Assembly: GCF_014699005.1 (NCBI RefSeq)
Contig: NZ_JACWZY010000003.1
Location: 248,001 to 312,000, forward strand
DNA: 64,000 nt
From: Spirosoma profusum
GTDB lineage: Bacteria; Bacteroidota; Bacteroidia; Cytophagales; Spirosomataceae
Direction: 5' to 3'
In this document: positions 58,159 to 64,000 of the stretch, piece by piece
Position numbering within the stretch: the first letter of the stretch is position 1
Layout of the letters: every line of letters begins with the position of its first letter
Notes under the pieces: model-generated
Database searches by the model: none
Seen by the model: the letters and a program-made list of their open reading frames with translations, nothing else
What the model was told of the DNA's origin: nothing
Made by a program: the position numbers and the translations under genes

Positions 58159-59682
58159 ATGCAAACCCTCACTGCCACTACGTTCTTCACCGGGTTGACT
58201 CTCATATTGTTTGGAGTCCAGGCGCAGAATCGACCTACTAAATCCACCCCAAAACTGCCCGAGTTTTCCATGAGCCGGGCCGACGTAGAAGCTCATACGC
58301 GCTTCCTGGCATCCGACGAATTACAGGGTCGCCGTACCGGAGAACCGGGGAACTGGGTTGCTGCCCGCTACATTGCTGAGCGGTTCCGACAACTGGGCCT
58401 GAAACCTGCTATCACTACTGAAAATCAATTGGGTTATTTTCAGCGTGTTGAGTTAGAAAAAGTGAAAGCCGCTACGTCGGCCTCAATGCTTATTGGCAAA
58501 GACACGCTGAAGTTGGGCAAAGATTTGATCGTTATGGCGGGCGAACCTACCGACGTAGCGGGTGAAGTTATCTACGTGGGCTATGGCCTGACTAACGGTG
58601 ACGATGGCTATAAAGGACGAGATGTAAAAGGACGTATCGTAGTGGCACAAGGTGGTTCGCCGGAAGCTAAAGGCCCTGGTGAAATCTTTCGGGCATCGGC
58701 GGAAAAACGAAAACTGGCTGCCGAAAAAGGCGCCACTGCTCTGATTGAACTTTACAGTGAATCGATTCCGTGGGGCATGGTCAATCAGTATTTTACCAAG
58801 GAACAGGTAGCCCTTTCTGCTTCGGACGGACGTAGTAAACCCGTTTTGCATCTTTGGCTCAACAACGCCAACAATCAGTATAAACAAATGAAAGAGGCTG
58901 GTCAAACCGTTACGTTACGTAGCTCGGGCCGACCAGCCACGGCAGTATCATCGGCCAACGTAGCGGGTATCATCGAAGGCACCGACCCCAAACTGAAAAA
59001 TGAATACGTAGTGCTCTCGGCTCACTTCGACCACGTAGGCGTTGGCAGACAGGGTGGCAGTTATCAACCCGATGATAGTATTTTCAATGGTGCACGCGAT
59101 AATGCCATCGGTACGGTAGCTCTATTGGAAGCCGCCAAAGCGTTGTCGCAACAGCGCCCCAAACGGTCGATTCTGGTGCTGGCCCTGACGGGTGAAGAAG
59201 TTGGGATGTTGGGAAGCCGTTATTATGCCGAACATCCACTGGTTCCACTGAAACAAACCATTTTTGATTTAAACACCGATGGCGCAGGCTACAGCGATAC
59301 TACGATTGTGTCGGTTATTGGACTGGAACGTACCGGTGCCAAAGCCGAAATTGAAGCCGGCGCCAAAGCGTTTGGCTTGAGCGTATTTGCCGATCCTGTG
59401 CCCGAACAAGGGCTTTTTGACCGTTCTGACAATGTGAGCTTTGCCGCGAAAGGAATTCCCGCACCTGATTTTGCACCGGGTCTCAGGTCGTTCGATGGAG
59501 AAATCGCCAAATATTACCATCAGGCTATCGACAACCCTGAATCGCTGAATTTCAATTACGTATTACGATTCTGTCAGGCGTATACCCACTCAGCCCGCCT
59601 GATTGCCGACCGGCCTACGCGCCCGCAGTGGTCGCCCGGCGATAAATACGAAGCCGCCGGGAAAGCGCTTTACGGACAGTAG
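58159..59682 (+). CDS. secreted M28-family metallopeptidase
   Basis: A 507-residue protein; ATG 58159 gives a signal peptide (1-22, TLILFGVQAQ). Residues about 130-260 resemble a PA domain (DVAGEVIYVGYGL, KGRIVVAQGG), followed by a zinc peptidase domain with VLSAHFDHVG, GARDNAIGTVALLEAAKAL, TGEEVGMLGSRYYAEHP, FDLNTDGAGY and YYHQAID. Those are the metal ligands and catalytic Glu of M28 aminopeptidases. Probably acts in the periplasm or outside the cell. Confidence 0.9.
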   Translation: MQTLTATTFFTGLTLILFGVQAQNRPTKSTPKLPEFSMSRADVEAHTRFLASDELQGRRTGEPGNWVAARYIAERFRQLGLKPAITTENQLGYFQRVELEKVKAATSASMLIGKDTLKLGKDLIVMAGEPTDVAGEVIYVGYGLTNGDDGYKGRDVKGRIVVAQGGSPEAKGPGEIFRASAEKRKLAAEKGATALIELYSESIPWGMVNQYFTKEQVALSASDGRSKPVLHLWLNNANNQYKQMKEAGQTVTLRSSGRPATAVSSANVAGIIEGTDPKLKNEYVVLSAHFDHVGVGRQGGSYQPDDSIFNGARDNAIGTVALLEAAKALSQQRPKRSILVLALTGEEVGMLGSRYYAEHPLVPLKQTIFDLNTDGAGYSDTTIVSVIGLERTGAKAEIEAGAKAFGLSVFADPVPEQGLFDRSDNVSFAAKGIPAPDFAPGLRSFDGEIAKYYHQAIDNPESLNFNYVLRFCQAYTHSARLIADRPTRPQWSPGDKYEAAGKALYGQ

Positions 59683-59808
59683 TAAAGTTTTCGGAAATGT
59701 GCTTTTATCTAGGTAGCCGACCAGTCAACCCCGATTAGAACCGCCCGGACGTATCGGCAAACTAAATCAGGTACTCTGGCGTTAACTAACTATCAACAAT
59801 ACGCTGAC

Positions 59809-60042
59809 ATGTTACTCAAATATCTGTTTATCATCACGCTGATTATTTTGTTTGTACCGCCTGTACGTCGGTTTGTGTTTTACCTGCTCGTCGGTCGGAA
59901 ACTGGTGAAAGAGCAACAACGTAACGGCAATGTTCGCGACGCGCGTCGCGAAGGTGATATACGGGTAGATAACCGCCCCAAAAAAGATCGTAATACAAGC
60001 TTTGGGGACGGAGAGTATGTTGACTACGAAGAAGTGAAGTGA
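59809..60042 (+). CDS. DUF4834 family protein
   Basis: A 77-residue protein with an N-terminal membrane helix (about 3-26, LKYLFIITLIILFVPPVRRFVFYLL) and a charged tail ending YVDYEEVK. This matches the DUF4834 family, frequent in Bacteroidota, function unknown. Followed by REP-like hairpins and a terminator. Confidence 0.8.
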   Translation: MLLKYLFIITLIILFVPPVRRFVFYLLVGRKLVKEQQRNGNVRDARREGDIRVDNRPKKDRNTSFGDGEYVDYEEVK

Positions 60043-60049
60043 TTGTAAG

Positions 60050-60099
60050 GCGGACATCTTGTCCGCATAGTCACGTTATATACAGTGCGGACAAGATGT
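60050..60099. repeat. GCGGACA-type REP-like pair
   Basis: GCGGACA-TCT-TGTCCGC (60050-60066) and, 18 nt later, GCGGACA-AGA-TGTCC (60086-60099), an inverted pair that also forms a larger hairpin. Confidence 0.7.
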
Positions 60100-60108
60100 C
60101 CACGTAAT

Positions 60109-60145
60109 ACCAGCCGTTAAATTTTTAGCGGCTGGTTTATTTTTG
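60109..60145. terminator. intrinsic terminator
   Basis: ACCAGCCG (60109-60116) / CGGCTGGT (60129-60136), extended by an A-T part, then TTATTTTTG. It separates the convergent genes. Confidence 0.8.
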
Positions 60146-60562
60146 GGTTGTATCGACTTCGCGCTTGTATTTCACGGCTAAGCCCTTCATAATGTAGCCA
60201 TTGTCGGTTATGGATGTGTAGTACGTGTATTTTACATCAACCAGGGCATCGGCACCGAGTTTTTTCGCTTGCATCGTGAGCCGAGCCAGCATTAAATCCT
60301 TCTGTTCCATGTCGTTGCCCCGATCAATCATTCGGCGGTCGGCCGACTGGTGATTTTTCAGCGGCACCTCCCCCTTTACTTCCAAATCCTGCAATGGTTC
60401 GAATGGACGATCGGGCCGTTGGTTGTCATAAAACACATCGACCGGGTAATTACGCTTGTTACGCAGATACACAACAGGCTGAAAACAACTTACTAATCCC
60501 GCTAGACATAGTAGCGACAGCAATCCTTTTCTTATTAATTGATGGTAAAAAGACTTATTCAT
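60137..60562 (-). CDS. lipoprotein with YbjQ-like C-terminal region
   Basis: A 141-residue protein with a lipobox near residues 21-26 (LAGLVSC). The mature part contains LARLTMQAKKLGADALVDVKYTYY, a pattern seen in YbjQ/heavy-metal-associated or DUF4156-type envelope proteins. Its start overlaps the end of purN by eight bp, so they form an operon. The function is unknown. Confidence 0.6.
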   Translation of the reverse strand: MNKSFYHQLIRKGLLSLLCLAGLVSCFQPVVYLRNKRNYPVDVFYDNQRPDRPFEPLQDLEVKGEVPLKNHQSADRRMIDRGNDMEQKDLMLARLTMQAKKLGADALVDVKYTYYTSITDNGYIMKGLAVKYKREVDTTQK

Positions 60563-61163
60563 GTTTTAGTTTTAGTACGTCAGCCACTATTTTCGGGTAA
60601 TGCGTATGTTCAAGCATCTGTACATTGCGTGCTACGTCCTCGGGCGTGTCCGATGGCAAAACCGGGCAACTGGCCTGAAAAATGATCTGCCCTTCGTCGT
60701 AATGCTCATTAACGTAGTGAATTGTAATACCCGATTCAGTTTCGCCAGCCGCTACTACCGCTTTGTGAACGTAGTGCCCGTACATACCCTTTCCGCCAAA
60801 TTTAGGCAGAAGAGCCGGATGAATATTAACGATTTTATTCGGGAATGCACGTACCAGTTCGGCTGGCATCAGCCACATAAAACCAGCCAGCACAATCAAG
60901 TCAACGTTCTGATTCAAAAGAAGTTGCGTGATCTGACTGGTTTCGTAGAACGTAGTACGATCGAATAATAAGACAGGAATGTGCATCCGTCTGGCCCGCT
61001 CGATAACACCAGCTTTCGGATTGTTCGAAACAATCAGTGATACGTCGACTTGCGTATTATCGGCAAAATAAAGGGCAATTTTTTCCGCATTCGAGCCCGA
61101 ACCAGAAGCAAACAGAACGATACGTTTCAAATGAATAGTTGTTAGTCGATAGTCAACAGTCAT
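60555..61163 (-). CDS. purN: phosphoribosylglycinamide formyltransferase
   Basis: A 202-residue protein. LFASGSGSNAEKIA, NIHPALLPKFGG (catalytic Asn-x-His) and HYDEGQIIF (catalytic Asp) identify it; it transfers formyl from 10-formyl-THF to GAR in purine synthesis. The start is uncertain: ATG 61163 falls inside a repeat element (61138-61205), and a TTG at 61130 would start right before the KRIVLFASG strand. Length with either start is normal. Confidence 0.9.
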   Translation of the reverse strand: MTVDYRLTTIHLKRIVLFASGSGSNAEKIALYFADNTQVDVSLIVSNNPKAGVIERARRMHIPVLLFDRTTFYETSQITQLLLNQNVDLIVLAGFMWLMPAELVRAFPNKIVNIHPALLPKFGGKGMYGHYVHKAVVAAGETESGITIHYVNEHYDEGQIIFQASCPVLPSDTPEDVARNVQMLEHTHYPKIVADVLKLKHE

Positions 61164-61205
61164 TAGTCAATAGTATTCTGATGACTATTGACTAACGACT
61201 ATCAA
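61138..61205. repeat. TAGTC-type inverted repeat element
   Basis: GTTAGTCGATAGTC and TTAGTCAATAGT on one side mirror ACTATTGACTAA and CGACTATC on the other, around a short centre. It sits at the start of purN and in front of the ABC ATPase gene. Confidence 0.6.
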
Positions 61206-61254
61206 GCCAAAATTACAACTTTTGCCTATTTTTGTGGATACTCGCCTGAATACG

Positions 61255-61881
61255 ATGCTGGCAACCAACCAACTTACGTTTGCATACAGCCCTGAAAAAC
61301 AGTTTACGTTTCCCGACGTACGCTGCGACAACCGCGAAGCCCTGCTGATTCTGGGAAGTTCGGGGAAGGGTAAAACCACCTTTCTGCATTTGCTGGCGCT
61401 ACTGCTGAAGCCTAAAAGCGGCTCCGTAGTTATCGACCAGACCGATTTGACGAAACTCAGCGCGGCCCAAACAGCAGCATTTCGCGCTCAGCACGTTGGG
61501 ATCATTTATCAGAAACCTCACTTTGTGAGTTCGGTTTCGGTGCTTGATAATTTGCTGATGGCGAATTATTTAGCGAAAAAACCACAGGATAGAAATCGCG
61601 CTCGCGATCTGGCAAATCAACTGGGTTTTAGCGATCATCTGAATAAAAAAACAAACGAACTCAGTCAGGGAGAGCAGCAACGTGTCAGTATCGCTCGGGC
61701 CGTGATGAATCAGCCCGGTGTTATTCTGGCCGACGAACCAACCTCCAGCCTCGACGATATGAACACAGATCGCGTTGTGCAACTGCTACGTGATCAGTCG
61801 GAGCAGATCGGCGCCAGCCTGATTGTTGTGACCCACGACCAGCGATTGAAAGATGCCTTCCAGAATCGGGTAGAATTGTAA
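61255..61881 (+). CDS. ABC transporter ATP-binding protein
   Basis: A 208-residue protein; ATG 61255 is preferred over TTG 61222. Walker A GSSGKGKTT, Q-loop YQKPH, signature LSQGEQQR, Walker B VILADEPTSSLD and switch His VVTHD are all present. It resembles LolD/FtsE-like export ATPases but no permease gene is adjacent. The next gene begins 21 bases later. Confidence 0.9.
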   Translation: MLATNQLTFAYSPEKQFTFPDVRCDNREALLILGSSGKGKTTFLHLLALLLKPKSGSVVIDQTDLTKLSAAQTAAFRAQHVGIIYQKPHFVSSVSVLDNLLMANYLAKKPQDRNRARDLANQLGFSDHLNKKTNELSQGEQQRVSIARAVMNQPGVILADEPTSSLDDMNTDRVVQLLRDQSEQIGASLIVVTHDQRLKDAFQNRVEL

Positions 61882-61902
61882 CGTATCACTCCATCACCAA
61901 AC

Positions 61903-62610
61903 ATGCGTAAACTGTTACTCCTCTTCATTTTATTGCCCTTCCTGACCGTAGCCCAGAATCGGAAGAAAAAAGATTATCTGGTTACACTCAACACCGAATA
62001 CGGCCCCTTGCGGCTCGTTCTGTACGATCAGACGCCGAAGCATAAGGAAAACTTTATCAAACTGGTCGACCAGAAATTCTACGATAGTTTGCTTTTTCAC
62101 CGCATCATTCCGCTGTTCATGATTCAGGGGGGCGACCCGAATTCTAAAAAAAGCAAAGACGGTGAACCGCTTGGTAATGGCGATATTGGTTATAAAGTAC
62201 CGGCTGAAATTGTGCCGAATCTGTTCCATAAGAAAGGCGCTCTAGCCGCAGCTCGCGATAATAATCCTGAAAAAGCGTCGAGTGGTTGCCAGTTCTACGT
62301 AGTGCAGGGGCGTGTATGGACGGCCGATGAATTGCAGAAACAAATTGAACGCGGTCAGGCGAGAGGTGCCAGCGGGCGCGTATTTACCGATGAACAGAAA
62401 AAGGTCTATCAAACACTGGGCGGTGCGCCACACTTAGATGGAAATTACACCGTTTTTGGCGAAGTAATTGACGGAATCGCCGTTGTGGATAGCATTGCCA
62501 AACAACCACGTAACGAAATGGATCGCCCAAATAAAAACGTTCGAATAAGTATGACCGGCGATTGGGTGAAGAAAAAGAAAATCACAAAACAGTATAAATA
62601 CCAGTATTAA
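61903..62610 (+). CDS. secreted cyclophilin-type peptidyl-prolyl isomerase
   Basis: A 235-residue protein with signal peptide (1-18, LLLFILLPFLTVAQ). Cyclophilin motifs include FHRIIPLFMIQGGDP, SSGCQFYVV and YTVFGEVIDG. A loop of about 40 residues (about 145-180, ELQKQIERGQARGASGR) is inserted. It catalyses prolyl cis-trans isomerisation in the periplasm. Full length. Confidence 0.9.
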   Translation: MRKLLLLFILLPFLTVAQNRKKKDYLVTLNTEYGPLRLVLYDQTPKHKENFIKLVDQKFYDSLLFHRIIPLFMIQGGDPNSKKSKDGEPLGNGDIGYKVPAEIVPNLFHKKGALAAARDNNPEKASSGCQFYVVQGRVWTADELQKQIERGQARGASGRVFTDEQKKVYQTLGGAPHLDGNYTVFGEVIDGIAVVDSIAKQPRNEMDRPNKNVRISMTGDWVKKKKITKQYKYQY

Positions 62611-62694
62611 ACATGAGGTATTGAATCGGAGAATAGTCAATTATACGTACATGAGCTCTCCTGATATCTTGATTCTACTGCTAGCTTCTCACTT

Positions 62695-63609
62695 ATGAAA
62701 AAACGCATTCTGATTACAGGCGCTAATGGCTTGCTGGGCCAAAAACTGGTCGATTTATTAACCAAACAACCTGACATTGACTTAATTGCCACCGCGCGGG
62801 GCGATAACCGTCTGCCTTACACAGATGGCTATACGTATCGGTCGATGGATATTACCGACCGTCAACAAGTGCTCGACGTAATCGGCGACGTAGCACCCGA
62901 CGCAGTTATCCACGGCGCGGCCATGACCGATGTGGATAAGTGTGAAACCCAGAAGGATGCCTGCTGGGCGCAAAACGTCCATGCCGTTGAATACATCGTG
63001 GAAGCCTGCCAAAATACAGGAGCGTTTCTGGTACACGTATCAACCGACTTTATTTTCGATGGTTCGGCTGGCCCTTATGACGAGACGGCTGAGCCAAATC
63101 CGATCAGTTTTTACGGTTGGAGCAAGCAGGCCGGCGAATCGGTAGTGCGGCATTCGGATATAAAATGGGCCATCGCCCGCACGGTGCTTGTCTATGGCAT
63201 TGCCCACGACATGAGCCGCAGCAACATTATTCTCTGGGTGAAAAAATCGCTCGAAGATGGCAAAAATATTAAAGTCGTTACGGATCAGTGGCGCAGCCCC
63301 ACACTAGCCGAAGATTTGGCGATAGGATGTTACCTGATTGCTGATAAACAGGCGGAAGGCGTTTTCAATATTTCGGGAAAAGAGGTTTTGACACCTTACG
63401 AAATGGCCATCAAAACCGCCGATTATTTCAGCCTCGACAAATCGCTTATCGCCCAAGCCGACGCTTCTACGTTCACGCAGGTCGCCCGCCGACCACCGCG
63501 AACCGGCTTTATTCTGGACAAAGCCCGCACGGTGCTTGGTTATGATCCGCATTCGTTCGACGAAGGAATCGCGGTGCTGGCTGGCCAGTTGAAGCCACAG
63601 ACCATATGA
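62695..63609 (+). CDS. RmlD-like sugar-nucleotide reductase (SDR)
   Basis: A 304-residue protein. GANGLLGQK binds NAD(P), YGWSK is the SDR catalytic Tyr-Lys, and HGAAMTDVDKCE (about 75-86) is typical of dTDP-4-dehydrorhamnose reductase relatives. Substrate cannot be determined; no other rhamnose genes are present nearby. Stop overlaps the next start (ATGA). Confidence 0.85.
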   Translation: MKKRILITGANGLLGQKLVDLLTKQPDIDLIATARGDNRLPYTDGYTYRSMDITDRQQVLDVIGDVAPDAVIHGAAMTDVDKCETQKDACWAQNVHAVEYIVEACQNTGAFLVHVSTDFIFDGSAGPYDETAEPNPISFYGWSKQAGESVVRHSDIKWAIARTVLVYGIAHDMSRSNIILWVKKSLEDGKNIKVVTDQWRSPTLAEDLAIGCYLIADKQAEGVFNISGKEVLTPYEMAIKTADYFSLDKSLIAQADASTFTQVARRPPRTGFILDKARTVLGYDPHSFDEGIAVLAGQLKPQTI

Positions 63610-63995
63610 GTCAGGTGAAAATTTATGGAGAACGTCTGAACTTGCTTCCAATTCGGGAGCAACTTTCAGACGTTATTCATTCGTGCGTGGTCGATGCACT
63701 ACAGTTTCCGCCAAACAAACGGGCCCACCGATTTTTCTGTCTCGAACCCGAAGATTTCTTCCGGCCCGCCACAGCTTCCGACCGCTACGTTATTCTGGAG
63801 TTTATCATGATGGAAGGACGTAGCATCGACACAAAAAAGAAGTTTATTCATCTTCTCTACGAACGTATCAGTACGCAGTTGAATCTGCCCGTAACCGATC
63901 TGGAAATCTGCATTCTGGAGAGCCCGGCGCATAATTGGGGATTCCGGGGCATGACTGGCGACGAAATCACGCTGAATTACAACGTCAACGTCTGA
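63606..63995 (+). CDS. tautomerase-like protein
   Basis: A 129-residue protein coupled to the reductase gene by an ATGA overlap. DLEICILESPAHNWGFRGMTGDEI is a tautomerase/MIF-superfamily pattern. The catalytic Pro1 would follow the start in classic members; here residue 2 is Ser, so either it acts differently or belongs to a variant group. Full length; ends near the right edge of the window. Confidence 0.75.
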   Translation: MSQVKIYGERLNLLPIREQLSDVIHSCVVDALQFPPNKRAHRFFCLEPEDFFRPATASDRYVILEFIMMEGRSIDTKKKFIHLLYERISTQLNLPVTDLEICILESPAHNWGFRGMTGDEITLNYNVNV

Positions 63996-64000
63996 CCAGC

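Overview
The window is mostly a tailed (siphovirus-like) prophage, about 53.4 kb of it in view, followed by about 10.5 kb of host chromosome. The host looks like a member of the Bacteroidota, most likely a Spirosoma-like cytophagalean. Promoters fit the Bacteroidota form (TTG, 20-21 nt, TAnnTTTG), Shine-Dalgarno sequences are nearly absent, the flanking genes encode DUF4834 and DUF6044 proteins, and intergenic REP-like palindromes are common. The prophage borders an intact tRNA-Leu(CAG) (53436-53519, minus strand) with a tyrosine integrase pointing away from it. The left prophage end and the second att site lie outside the window.

Layout. 1-3541: small early or accessory genes (HNH endonuclease tail, DUF1643 protein, several unknowns). 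3550-39472: late genes in an unusual order, namely S49 protease with a fused scaffold-like tail, major capsid protein carrying a chitin-binding-like insert, probable tail tube, terminase small and large subunits, a large opposite-strand lipase/SBBP-repeat cargo gene, portal, a lysis cassette (spanin-like pair, muramidase, holin-like protein), a giant Ig-domain tail protein, a secreted SGNH protein, a beta-helix tail spike, a tail hub and the tape measure protein. 39517-52140: lysogeny and accessory region with a lipoprotein, a divergent RHH/antirepressor promoter pair, a RES-Xre toxin-antitoxin pair, a UmuC-like polymerase, a LytTR regulator, a serine recombinase, two membrane proteins and a candidate structured RNA. 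52141-53376: integrase.

The strongest unexplained signal is the 20-mer CGTCTCATCGGGTGTCGCGG, present five times, always on the plus strand and only in the late region. Four copies are followed by a CAnnTTCG-like box at a fixed position and then by an ATG 32 or 33 nt after the 20-mer, at the first gene of a late module. This looks like a phage-specific late promoter, possibly giving leaderless mRNAs, or a module-boundary element. A second strong candidate is a three-way-junction RNA at 49556-49682 with a consensus -7 box just before it and an intrinsic terminator after it.

Host part (53602-63995): dihydroorotase, a LysR regulator, a DUF6044 membrane protein, a secreted M28 peptidase, a DUF4834 protein, a lipoprotein, PurN, an ABC ATPase, a secreted cyclophilin-type isomerase, an RmlD-like reductase and a tautomerase-like protein. 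These are ordinary chromosomal genes with pyrimidine (PyrC) and purine (PurN) synthesis represented.
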